Positions 12,012 through 25,500 of a stretch of DNA of 64,000 nucleotides are shown in pieces. A model generated the notes under the pieces. It ran no database searches and was not told where the DNA came from. It worked only from the letters and a program-made list of their open reading frames with translations. A program made the position numbers and the translations under genes. The DNA is taken from NCBI GenBank assembly GCA_963971405.1, contig OZ020490.1:3844001-3908000 (forward strand). Direction: 5' to 3'. Position 1 is the stretch's first letter. Each line of letters begins with the position of its first letter. Source of the DNA: Psococerastis gibbosa (taxonomy: Eukaryota > Arthropoda > Insecta > Psocodea > Psocidae).

Positions 12012-12168
12012 CTACACGCAAAACCATCTAGCGTGTATCTGATGAACTACGAGGTAAATGGCGGTGATGGCGATGAAGAAGGAGAGCCGATAGAGGGAGA
12101 CAGACCCGAACATGATTGAAGCGGCTGCGAGCGCGTATAGTATTGAAGTCGAGGCAACCGACAACTTT
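12012..12168 (-). CDS. PGAP1: PGAP1 coding exon 14 (last helix, stop)
   Basis: It encodes SILYALAAASIMFGSVSLYR then LSFFIAITAIYLVVHQ, matching the C-terminal AFGSAHLYRLPCF-type segment of PGAP1. The acceptor CAG at 12171-12169 restores the Arg codon with exon 13. The stop is TAG at 12014-12012. Confidence 0.9.
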
Positions 12169-15100
12169 CTGCAATGAATTGACATAGTCTCAATCAATTG
12201 TCATAAGAAAGCACGGTTATAATAATAATTCTTCTTCCCCTGCGCCGAGGGAATATATTTATAAATATAATCAATTATACCCTTGCAATACAAAAAACCT
12301 GTGGGCCCCCAAGTTAATGTGCCTAATCTCGCTGCATCTGTCTTTAATTTTTTTTTTCAATGAAGACTTTAGTATTAAAATCGTCGGGAAGCGAATGTCC
12401 CATCTCTCCCATATAGAACTCAGGCTGCGTTGTGGCACAGGGACAGGGTAAGTGACAATAAATAAAATTAGAACCGGTCCGAGTTTACTCAAACATGCTT
12501 TCCAATTTACCAAAATTAGTAGATGGAGAAAATGAGTAATTTCATGGTAAATAATTTGCCAATGGTTAAATTTCCGATATCTCGGGGGGGGGGGGGGGGG
12601 GGGGGGGGTTCTCCACCTGACGTCACTGGAGGCGAGGTAAATTCTAGATAAGTCAGACCAACATATTACCACACAGCAATACTGGCAGGGCAATGCGTTT
12701 GAGCGTGAATTTTCTACAATTTCTTCAAAAAAAAAAATATTTTTTTGTACAAAACCAAATACTTTTCTGGGAAAGCAACCTGCCCGATTTCGTTACTCAA
12801 TTTAACACCTAAAACATACCTGAAGGTAGAAATGATCGATAGAAAGGTTTCGCAGAAAAATTATTTTTTAGTCATTTTTCATTAAAATTTAGTTATTTTT
12901 ATTTTTTTACCCCCAGAAGCAAACTATCAAGGGGCAAGCGACCCCCGCATTTTATCAACATTAATAACAACTACAATATACAATGTGAATTTAAAAGAAA
13001 TCGTTGGAGCCGTTTTTGGGAAATAATTTTTTTAGACGTTTTTTTGAGAATAAAACCCCCCCAAATTGAGTTAGCCCCAAATAAAAAAAATGGTCCCGAG
13101 GTATGATTTTTGTGAACCTACATGCCGAATTTCATCAGACAGACAGCACGACAGACAGACAGACTGACATTTCGTTAAAACCACTTTTTTGGATTCCTGG
13201 GACCTCAAAACGTGTAAATCCGTTGAAATCTCGGAATCGAAAATTTCGACCATCACAAAGCTTTCCTAACACTACGTATAAATTGGAAAGCAATAAATAA
13301 TGTCCTGAAGGACTCTTTATGAACCTAGGGAGATTATGGTGGCCCATTGGTCCCTTGTCCAATGCCAACGACACCATGGTTTTCGGACATTTTTTGTATA
13401 GTTTCCGCATGCATTTTTCGCCATTGGCAAACTGGTATACGTCCTCGATGACAACCTACACCGGCTACAAGCGATAATGGACAAGCTGACCCAAGCTTAC
13501 CATTGACGCAATGAAACAGGCGAAATCATCAATCAACCAAGTACAGATACGAGTCTTAAATGACCATAAGTTTCCACGTTTTACAAAACTGTGGCCAAAG
13601 ACTATTAGTGACCAAGGGACACTCTAACTATCACAATGCAGCCTCTACGGGGCTTAGCACACTGGCTGAAGTAAGATGCCAAACTCACCGATTAGACGTA
13701 GGGACACCGCCTTGCCAAAGGATGCAGCCAGCTGATGGTAAAACAAAGCCAGGGATCCACGTAGAGTCTGGATACAGTTGAGTGCTCTCGTGGAAACTTC
13801 GAGACCATGCAAGAATGGATGGAACAACTGTGACAGCAGCTAGTAAGTACAAAAGGCAGATTGTCACGTGGAAATGGATCATCTGAAAACCACACGAAGG
13901 TAGTTAGTGGCCGAAGTATATGAGTTTCCGTTTCTTAACCGCCCGCAGCAACTTGGTTTCTGTATCCAATCGCCTCAAGATCTCGGCATTAGGGTTACGA
14001 TCTCTCCAGGATATGCGCAGCATTCGTCTGTATATCCATGACTTTTTGTTCTATTACTAAGCCAACCTAGCGGAGTTAGGACTATAAAGTTCTCTCTTAC
14101 TCCCAACTAGGAAGGCCGGCCGGGGACCGCCTGCTTTACATGCCCTCCGAAGCATGGCCAGAAAATGTCGCAAGTGTGGGGCTCGAAGAGGAGAGACTCG
14201 GGAGAAAATCAGAGAACACTTCTCAACATGTCCTGGCGTCATTTCCGGCATCAACATAAAATAGTTGCTACATTAATTTTAAAGCCTATATTCCACAAAC
14301 AAAAGTAGTTTAAAGTTGTCTTACCTCCAAAGTACTAGGTTCCGGTATCTCAGGGTTTGCAACAACAATGGGTGGCCCACCACCTCCAGATATTTCAAAA
14401 ATTTCGAGTGCACCTTCAACTCTGCCTTTCACCACTGAGAAATCAACATCCTTTTCCTCTTCACCGGTAACTTCTTCCTCATCTTCTCCAGAATAAGCAT
14501 CCTTTTCCTCTTCACCGGCAACTTCTTCCTCTTTTTCTCCAGAATCAACATCCTTTTCCTCTTCACCGGTAACTTCTTCATCTTCACCAGAATAAACATC
14601 CTTTTCCTCTTCACCGGCAACTTCTTTCCCTTTTCCTCCAGAATAAACATCCTTATCTTTTGCAGCATCCTCCACGCCGTCAGCAGTATTGCCCTCTTTC
14701 TCACCACCGCCATCCTCGTTCGAACTGTCGCACTTCTCTTCGTCATCTTTCTCCTTAAGTTCTTCAGGCGCGGAGGAAGCTGCAGCAGTAGCGGCATTTG
14801 AAGACTTACCGATGAAAGCATGCTTAATAGTACGAGCTGCAAATTTGAGGGATATTTTCAGGAGATCTTCCAAGTAGTCTTCGTAGAGTTTGCAAAGCTG
14901 TAAAGGAAATTTATATTATTTGAAATGAAATTAGCCATAGGCTTTTCTTTCCATGATTTATTTAAGAGTTATTATTTATTATTGTTAAATTATTGGGCAA
15001 AGCCAATTTTTTGACTATTTTATTATTTTGTCTTGTTTGCGTCGCCAATTAATTAATAGAATTTCACATCTATCTAGCAGTGCATGGCACTCTTTTGTCC

Positions 15101-18100
15101 TGGGATTGGGAAGGCCGAAGGCTGAATGAAAAGTCAACGGCATAAGGATGGAGAAGAACGGGAAACCCCTACATTACAATGCTCAAGTATAGTCACACCA
15201 CTACAATTGCCATGAAGATCGCGAATCTTCGATAGAAGAGCCATTAGAAGAAGAAGAAGAAGAAGACCTATTAAACTTACCGTCAGAAAGTAAAAGGCAG
15301 CGGCTAGTACCATGCCCAGACCACCTACTGTTGACCATGATATCGAGACTAGAAGAGTAGCAGCTGCGAAGGGGAGCTGGTGCAGGGCGGAAAAAATCCA
15401 TTCCGACCAGGAGACTACTCCGGTAATTGTACGGGCCAAAAACCTGAAAAAAAAGAGCACGAATGAAACGCTGAACGACCACGGCCTATCATCCCGGATT
15501 CTACTGCTTCGTCAAGATTCGTATTTGTTAGACAGGTTTGCAACAGCTACACATTACATTATTACTAGCGCAAAATAGCCCAAGTATGCATTAATAATAT
15601 GAACAGGAGACTGTTAGACAGGTTTGCAACAGCTACATTACATTATTACTAGCGCAAAAGAACCCAAGTATGCATAAATATATGAACAGGAGACTGTTAT
15701 AAAGGTTTGCAACAGCTACACACTACATTATTACTAGCGCAAAAGAGGCCAAGTATGCATTAATAATATGAACAGGAGACTGTTAGACAGGTTTGCAACA
15801 GCTACATTACATTATTACTAGCGCAAAATACCCCAAGTATGCATTAATAATATGAACAGGAGACTGTTAGACAGGTTTGCAACAGCTACACATTACATTA
15901 TTACTAGCGCAAAATAGCCCAAGTATGCATTAATAATATGAACAGGAGACTGTTAGACAGGTTTGCAACAGCTACATTACATTATTACTAGCGCAAAAGA
16001 GCCCAAGTATGCATTAATATGAACAGGAGACATCTGCGAGTGATCACAGGATTCCTCTCTGGGCATTGCAACTTGAATGGACATCTGACTAACATATCTA
16101 TGTCAGAGAGTCTAGAGCATGCAGATTTTGCAATGAAGGAGCGGAGGACCCCGAGCACATCCTCCTTCACTGCGATGCAATCGCACGAAGAAGAGCAGCA
16201 TGCTTGGGAATCTTGCTGTTACATGTAAAAGACCTACCGCTTCTAGACCCCCTCTACATCCTGGCTCACCTGAGGGAGATAGACCTCGAGGAAGTGATGT
16301 AAATACTTTGTTGTAGGAGGCACAATAGACGACCCAATAGGCTTAAGTGCACACAGGTAACACCTGTACCACAATTAAAAAAAATAAAAAATCATCAAGT
16401 CAGTATTATATCACATATATTGCTGCAATTTATTGCATTAAGCATTGCCTTTATGTAATAAAGTAAGCTCACTGGCTTGTTCGGTTAGATAGTTGTGTAG
16501 CTGTGCTAACCTGTCTAGCCATACGAATCTTGTCAATAAGACCATATAGGTAGATGTCCACAAATTTTTGAAATTGAGTTTTTGGCGCCAGTAGATTCGT
16601 CTGGTTGAAAGCTATCCATTGAATTAATTAACAGAAGGTAATTTTGACACAGTCCAGCGTAAACTAGTTCCAAAATTGGGTTTAAATACGACAATACGAC
16701 AAATCCTTTCCCCCCATTTTTTTTAAACCAATGCCAGCCCATCTCTACCATACGCCAACGAGCCTCCCAGTAAAGACGCAAGGGGTTTCTGTCTTGGTTG
16801 TTGGAGAGGGCTGCGTAATTCTGAAGGTGTAGACCATCCATCCTACCAGAGTTGCAATGGGGACAGGTGTCAGAGTCTAAGGGCACTAAGCTATATATAG
16901 GCTCTTGGCTCTCCTGAAATATTAACTCAAATGGGCTTTGCCCGTTTTGCTTCTATACCAATCAATTTCGGTTTCAGCCTTAACTAAGTTTATGTACCAG
17001 CGCTATTTACACATACCTGAAGGCCAGCTTATGAGCAGCCTGCCCGCTGACTACCACAGCCGCATAAACGACAGCGCCGGCTATATATGAGATTGCCGCG
17101 GCATTGAGGAACAGAAAAATAGGCAGCAAGAAAAAGTCGAGACCAAGGTCCTGCAGCAGTACGGGATCAGGTGTGGGAAACAATGAAGCCACCAGTTTCA
17201 TTCTGAAGAAAAAACACGTGAGAATTATGGTGTTGATCCCATCTTCATAGGGGTATTAGAGAGAGGATGACATGTAAAAATTACTTACTTACTAGCCAAC
17301 GCCCACCCTTGGCAAGTAAGCCATTTGGGGTCGTGCTGGCCAGTATAGTCGAGATGTCTCCACGAAGCCGTTGTGCTCTGTCGGTGGGTCGAGTGTCAGG
17401 GCTGGACATTTAGGTAGGCGGGCAGCATCCATTTTTGGTTCGTCCCATATTTTTTGTATCTCAAATGTACATATAGTATGCTTATAATATATTGATTGAT
17501 TGAAGTCAAGCGTCCACAATTTCCAAGATGACCACCTGAGCCCCACGCTCAGCCCAGCAGCCCAGCTAATAACATTAAACTAAAACGGCCATCTTGGAAA
17601 TTATGCACACATGACGTCATCCTAAAAATGGCGCGTATTTTGGCTGGTTCGGAAATCGGTACCTTTTTTACTTATTTTTCATAAATAAAGCCAAAAAATC
17701 TCTGGGTATTAGTGTGAATTTAAAAGTTTCGCCTATTTTCCTTTAGAATCTATAAATCTATAATTTCAATTTTTTTTCTGTTGGGCAAAAATGGGGGCTC
17801 AATCGTTAGGAGTAATTAAGAGTGTGCCCAAAATTAAATCTACGGCGTTTAAAGAGTAGGATACAGTAGCTTACCCGAAGATCCTGGAGCCAATAATGGT
17901 AGTTTGCACAATGAGGTAATACTTTCGACAAGATTGAGTCAGAGCATTGTGAAACAGCGGAATGCCGGCTCCCTCTTCAAGACTCTCTAACTGACGTCTC
18001 AAGGTCAACAGCAGCACTGCTGCAATATAGCCAGGTAATAAATGCGAGTAGTATCTGTAAATAAAGTAAATCTCATCAACTATCGAATATACCATTGGTC

Positions 18101-21100
18101 ATGGCTTAGGCGCGGTTTCCACCGACCTCTAAGTGCAAAATACACATACGGTGACGTGGTAGCAGATATCATTAATAAAGGCGGGGTTTCCACCGATCTC
18201 TCATTGCAGAATGCAAATGACATTGACGAAAATTTTTGTTTTACTCTATGCCATAGTTAAAATTGATCAATGATCATAGAGTAAAATCACAAACAAACTA
18301 AAATTAAAAAATGGCGTCATGGGATATGTTAAGTACAAACATTTTAATAGATTACTATAAAAAGAAAACTTCAAATTTCCGTCAATGTCATGTGCATTCT
18401 GCTATGAGAGGTCGTCGGAAACCCCGCCTAAGTCTTGAATGTCTGTTACCACGTCACCGTATGTTTATTTTGCACTTAGAGGTCGGTGGAAACCGCGCCT
18501 TGCGGAAACACTGTCCTTCATATCGGTACCAAAGCTTGGCGCTATGTAAGTTTCATTGTTGAACCCAAGCCCAAGCAAAAATAGCGCGAACGAGAGAGGT
18601 TGTGATATGGTGCCCATTCCATTGACCGGCTGGGCTATTTCCAAAAACGGTGACGTGGTAGCAGACATTCAAGACTTAGGTGGCGTTTCCACCGACCTCG
18701 CATTGCAGAATTGACGGAAATGTTTATTTTCCTCTATGCCATAGTTAAAATTGATCAATGATCGTACAGTAAAATCACAAACAAACTAAAATTAAAAAAT
18801 GGCGTCATGAGATATGTTAAGTACAAACATTTTAATAGATTTCTATAAAAAGAAAAATTCTAATTTCCGTCAATGTCATTTGCATTCTGCAATACGAGAT
18901 CGGTGGAAACGCAACCTAAGTCTTGAATGTCTGCTACCACGTCACTGTTTTTGGAAATAGCCCTAGCCGGTCAATGGAATGGGCGCCTATGTATGAATTC
19001 AGAGTCCCTAGATAACCTGAAGGGTAAGGTAAGTAAAGAAGAATAACTTCTGAATATAATTAACTGCACTTTTACCCTTACTAAGTTGGCGTAAGGCCGA
19101 CCGCATGAAAGTGCACGAATTTCCCCTATGTACGCCAGATCATAGATCTCTTCTCAAGTAGAGACTGTGGGTTTGCACCAACCATTCCCCAAGCCTTATC
19201 CCTACTATGGAAAAAACGTCGGCTAATCGCGAATGCGAGAATCCCCCATGTGTACTGGGTCTTAGCATGAGTGTCTCCTCGGTCTGGGTATGTTGCCAGA
19301 CACAATCGTCAGATGAGAGCACGCCTCTAGAGCATAGCTAATAGAGAGATGGTACAGAATAACCAGCCTTTCGAAATGTGGACGACATGATGCTGCGTCT
19401 CTAGCCAGGCAACCACACGGATAAAATGAGTAAATACAGTCGGCCTTAACCCGGCACTGCCTTCTCGATCGAAGCAGTGATTGGGGTTGTACTGGAGTGG
19501 GGGACCAATCGGCTCACAGTGCTGCTATTGGGGATGCTGCCCATAACCGACTATATATTTTAATATACAACCAGACGACTTTTAACATCCAAGCTGTGTG
19601 GTTTCTTCTCCCGAACTTCGAGAGTACAAGCCTTCCCCGTACACCCAGTACGAGCGGAAATATTCTTTCAATATTGTATTCAGAACTTGCTCCTCAGAGA
19701 GCCACACCAGACGGACAGACAATTTGACAGACTTACCTGCCACTGGAACCGCCTACCATTGGAGGTTAGGGCAGCTAAATCACTCAGTAGCTTTAATAAA
19801 TTAATTAAACAATATATCTTAGATAACGCTTGAGACTCTCTCCGGTTTGGTAATGGTCTTGACAATGGACCCCCCCCCCCCCGCATATACTTTAAATTTT
19901 TCTCTCTCTCGTTTTATTTTATTTTTTATTTCTTTCCTCTTGCAATAATTTTTAAGTACTACATTTATAATACAATCGTTTTAAGGTTAGCATGAAAACA
20001 TGACTTTATAGTCTTATTGTTCGCATTTTGAGTTTTTCAATTAAGTCGTTTTCATTTAATTTCATTTCATTACCTCGCTAACTGGCCAGCAGCCGCCAGC
20101 TTGTCAGGTCCGAGAGCAATTCTATATTTGCAGGATGGGTCCAAGACGAAACGGAGGGAGGGAGAGGTGGTCTTGTTGAATTTCGGGGGACGTGCCGAGA
20201 AAAGCTTAAGTGAGACAGAAAACGTCTCGTTGTCTCTGAAACATAAAAAATTGAACATTTAGGGTGAAATTTTATTACAGTATCATCATCATAATAAAAA
20301 AATCATCTCCAGTTGCCCGGGTGTGGTATGTGAGCATTCACTTCCTCCACATTTGCTTACTCAGCACTTCATCAGATACCAGGTCCACTCTTCTGAGATC
20401 GTCCTCAGTCCTCAATCTGGTTTCTGTGCCTCCTACGCGGTCTTATTTCTCCTCCGTCTTCCCTCTATTCCCCCCCCCCTGTCCCTCCACATCTGCTTTA
20501 TCAGCACTTCCTCTGGAGCCAGTCCCACTCTTCTGAGATCGTCCTCAATCTAGTTTCTATACTTCTTCTTTGGTCTTCCCTCTTGTCCCTCCACATCTGC
20601 TGATTCAGAGCTTCATCTGATACCAGGTCCACTCTTCTGAGATCGTCCTCAGTCCTCAATCTGGCTTCTGTGCCTCCTACGTGGTCTTATTTCTTCTCCG
20701 TCTTCCCTCAATCCCCCCCCCCCCTGTCCCTCGACATCTGCTTTATCAGCACTTCCTCTGGAGCCAGTCCCACTCTTCTGAGATCGTCCTCAATCTGATT
20801 GCTGTTCCGCGGTCTTCATCTCCGCCTTTTCTCTGTTTTCCCCCTAGTCCCTCCACATCTGTTTCTTCAGCACTTCCTCTTCTGCAATCATCCTCAATCT
20901 GATGTCTATACCTCTTCCGTGGTCTTCTTCTCCCGTCTTCCCCCCTTGTCCCTCTACTTCTGCCTATTCAGCACTTCCTCTGGTACCAGTTCAAAGCGAC
21001 ACTTGGTAACTAGATGCAGTTTTGCAAGTCTGATGCTTGCACAGTCTTTTGAAACACTTGCCACACTTGATCAAACCCGGGTAGATTGTCAATAACTATT

Positions 21101-22517
21101 GATAGAATGATCCCTAACCTGGTCTACTTACAAGAAATAAAATGGCTGACTTTCGTTAGCCCAGGGGACGGAGAAAGTGACGCTCGTGTGACTATGTGAC
21201 GTTTTGCACGTTAGACCTTGTACAGTCAGATGAAACGCTTGCCACACTTGATCAAACCCGGGCAGATTGACTGTGTAGTGCACGGCGTTGTCAACAGTAT
21301 TGTCCACGACGACGTCATTCGTAAGCGACCAAATTCGCGGCACGGGGTGCTCTATGGTGCGGTCCGCCGGGTTGAAAACATCCACGTTTATTGACATCTG
21401 AAAGAAATAACGTTACATCGGTAATGGCTTCTATCAACAGTAAAATATATATATTCGCAGTTCCATAGCATTTTTTCCGCTACCAATTGTTGTAATTATT
21501 CTTATTGTAATAATCTATCGCTAAATTGAAGCTCGACAGCAATTGAGAAAACACTTACAGGCGTCGAAAGTGGAGGAAAACGCACTAGGACATGAGAAAA
21601 TCCTTTAGATTTCAATTGTAGCATATCGAGTTTAATTAATTTTCTTCGTGACCAATGCGCCGGTAAAATTTCAGTCTCGTTCGATAGGTTCATACCTTCC
21701 TCACTGAAAACAAAAAATATCAGAATCAGAATAAACCATACTGATCAGTGAAATAGAAAAATTCAACGCCCACATAAAACATGAACATCTAACATTAACA
21801 TTAAAATAAACTCATCAAGCGAATAAAATACAACCTCCATGAGGTAAGCAGTTAATATCCACCTGAACTCCATAGTCTCCGAATGCTTTCTCCTTATTAC
21901 AGTAGTTTTTGTAAGAGATACAGAGAATATAGGAGATGGTAGGAAGTGAAGGGACAGAAGGAGTGGAGGAAGCTCACACAACACACCCAGGCAACTGCAG
22001 TTGACCAAGCTATGGAGAACAATACAATACTGAGGCAGTGGTTTGGCAAGAGCACGACTTTCCTTTTAAGAGCAGCAGTCTCCAAGGTCCAAATTGCCAT
22101 GATGATCGCCAACCTTTGCTAGCCGAGGCATATAAAGAAGAAGAATGATAATGACATACCAAATGCGGAAGTCGTCCTCGAAGGCGTCCGCGACACAAAC
22201 ATAGACCCAGTCTTTAACGTTGACGTTGATGGCTTCCACGACGGCAGCCGCGTGCTTTACGTCGTCCAGCAGCCTTAGCATGACAAACTGCGGCGATTTC
22301 AGCCCTCTTTTCTCTATGACGGAAAATTGCCGCTGTAGGTTCTCAATCCATTTGACCGAGCGTTCAAATGAGCTGCGAGCCGAGAATGGCACATACTTCT
22401 TACCGGCACTTCTCTGTAACAACAAGCAATCTCTTAATATTAATTGACAATAGGCAATACAGGTATCCTAACAGACAGGAAAAAGCCCCAAAAACTGAAA
22501 GGGCTAATCTACAAGCA

Positions 22518-22551
<34 letters not shown>

Positions 22552-25500
22552 GTGTAATTCCCAAAATAAATTCAGTTACATAAATTTAGATAATACATTT
22601 TTCATCTTTGGGTCCCTTGCCATTGTGCAGCCAATTTGCACGTGGAGGCAAGGTGCCAATAACAATATAAGAACTAAAAATTTAAAGTAGTAATACAGAT
22701 CCATTTGGTATACAGATGGTATGAGGTATGTTGAGAGGCATGTTATTAGAAGCTCCAAAGTGCTGGGTCTTTTTGTAGTATTGCATGTTTCACCTTGTTT
22801 TGAAATATTTTGCGTGTAGGTGCGCCACGAAGTTCTAGAGAAAGTTTATTGTATTCAAGTGGCCCTATATATAAAAACGTTTTTTTGAAAAATTCCATTT
22901 TGGGCCTAGGTGGCACAAACGACTCTACACGTCGGGTTCTACTATCGTTTGCGGGTACAATAGGTCTGTTCCCGGAGGATTGGTAAAAAACACCCAGCAC
23001 TTTATACACGTAAAGTGACCTAAGAGGTAAAACATTAATTTCACGAAAAAGAGGAAAAGATGGCTCGGTACGACGCTTATTTAAAATTATGCGAATGAAG
23101 AGCTTCTGTAAAGTGACCAGAGGCTTGATTTTTGTAATATAAGTTCCACCAAAGGCAATGAGAGCGTATGTAAGCCTGGACTGTACCAAAGCATGAAAAA
23201 TTTCCAGACACAAGGAAATTGGACACAATTTTCTAATATAATAGAACAATCGCAAATAGCCTTTAAGATTTTTATGGCATTTAGCTATATGATAATTCCA
23301 CGAAAGACGCTCATCTAAGGTTAGTCCAAGGTAATCAATGGTATCTGTATTATTAATCACAGGACAGATGCAATTTTGAATTCCAAAACCGACTCCATAC
23401 AAATTCAGGCAAGATCTACTATGATAACGAAGGGTCGAGTCACAGCATACCTCTGGCGAGAGATGGAAATTTACATATTTTGTTTTTTCACTGTTTAAAG
23501 TTAATGAATGCTGATCAAACCATAAGCGTATGTAATTTAAATCAATCTGCATATTTACAATGTCTTGATTCCAACTTCCAACTTCAACGGCTGAGTATGC
23601 AGAAGATCCTCTCGGAACACAGCATAGCCTAAGGGGAAGAGAAGTGAGAGTCTCTTGAAGGCGATGTCAGTCGGCAGCAGGGCTGTCATCCAACTCAGTG
23701 GCGGAAGAGCCCTAAAGGGCCAACGGCAATGAGCAACACACGAATGGTGTACTGCGAAGGGGCGGGTGAGACTCCCAGCCGAAGAGAAGGCGATCACCTA
23801 GGGGCTGGGTACCCCGAAATCAACACCCCCATCCTCTGGCAGAGGTTGGGCGTAAGGCCGACGACCTAACACCGTAAAAAAACCCAAGTTGCGATGACTC
23901 AAGACACGCCTCGGAACAACTATACCGGAACTAGACGACGACCCCCGCAAAACAAACGAGCTTCCTTGGAATTAAAACTGGCTACGTGGAACGTAAGGAC
24001 AATGCTAATGCCAGGGAAGATGCAAGAAATAGGAAGAGAAATATTGAAATATAATTTCGACATTGTAGCAGTACAAGAAATAAGGTGGAAAGGCCAAGGA
24101 GAAATCAGGAAAAGTGACTTTACAGTGTACTTCAGTGGTAACCAGGATAAAACAGGACAGAGAGGAACTGGCTTTTTTGTGACAAAGAGAGCAAGAGGGA
24201 AAGTAATAGGATTTGAGCCCATCAGTGACAGAATATGTAAAATTCGTATTAAAGGAAAATTTAGAAATATAAGTATACTGTCTGCATACGCGCCAACCGA
24301 AGAGGCAGATAACGACGAGAAAGAAGCCTTCTACGACCAGATGACTTATTCCATTGAGAACATACCACAATATGACATCACTGTAGTACTAGGTGACTTC
24401 AACGCGAAGATCGGAAAGGAACCATTTACCCAAACAACATGTGGCCTCTTCTCAAAACATCAAACTACAAATGAAAACGGTAGACTCCTGATTGGAATGG
24501 CAGCAGCGAACAAACTTGCGGTGATGAGTACCTACTTTCAACACAAAAACATACACCTAGGGACATGGACGATCACTGGAACTACAGAGACGAATCAAAT
24601 AGACCACATCCTAGTATCAGCTAGACACGCATCGTCGGTAATAGATGTGAAGACCTGCCGAGGACCTAATTGTGATTCCGACCATTTCCTAGTTAAAGCA
24701 GTGATGAGAGAGAAACTGTCCAACGCCCAAAAAAGAAAGCCAAAAGAACGTACGGTGTGGAACCAAGAGTTATTTAAAGTACAAGATGTAAAAGATAATT
24801 TTCAACGTGAGATACGAAATAAGCTGCAAGAACAAAGAGAAGAAAGAGCAGAAGACGAGAATGTAAATGATATAAACCATAAATGGGAACAACTTAGAGA
24901 AGCATTGACAACAGTGACTAGAGACATTATTGGAGAGAAAGAGCGCGTAAGAAATGAGTGGTTTGATGATGAATGTGTACAAATAATACAACGGAAGAAT
25001 GAAGCCAGAAAGAGGAAATTACAAAGAAACACCAGGTCGGCCCAGGAAGAATATGATGAACTCAGAAGAGAAGCAAACCGAGTATGCCGCAGAAAGAAGA
25101 AAGAAATGATTAACAAAAAACTAGAAGAAATAGAAAACAAAAGGCAGCAAAATCAGACCAGGAAATTTTATAAAGACACAGACTGGTTCAGGAAAGAATA
25201 CAAGGCGAGACTAAGCGGTTGCAAAGATAAGAATGGGAAACTACTTGGCGAAGAGGAGAGTATTATGGAACGATGGACCGAGTACTTCAAAGAACTACTC
25301 AACAAAGAGAGCGACACTACACCAGAAGAAGAACCACTACCACAAACTGCGGAAATGCTTATACCCCCACCAACACTAATAGAGGTAGAAAACGCCATAA
25401 AAAGGATGAATAACTATAAAGCACCAGGCAAAGATGGCATCACCAGTGAAATACTAAAATACTCTGGGTCAGAGGTTGTAAAAGAACTACATGACATTAT

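Noticed and set aside
12271-12693. Minus frame with a poly-Pro stretch
   Set aside because: It reads through the G run of repeat X.
13103-13410. Short frames in repeat X (GACAGACAGAC region)
   Set aside because: The same DNA occurs in three repeat copies, and the frames are not conserved among them.
14429-14842. Alternative minus frame rich in Lys/Arg across PGAP1 exon 12
   Set aside because: It is the same repeat read one base off; the splice phases support the acidic frame.
15527-16032. CRISPR-like regular repeat array
   Set aside because: The whole 84-bp unit is repeated with no unique spacers, and the context is an insect intron next to a LINE.
24802-25140. Minus-strand Ser/Phe-rich frames opposite the RTE element
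   Set aside because: They are antisense shadows of the A-rich linker between endonuclease and RT.
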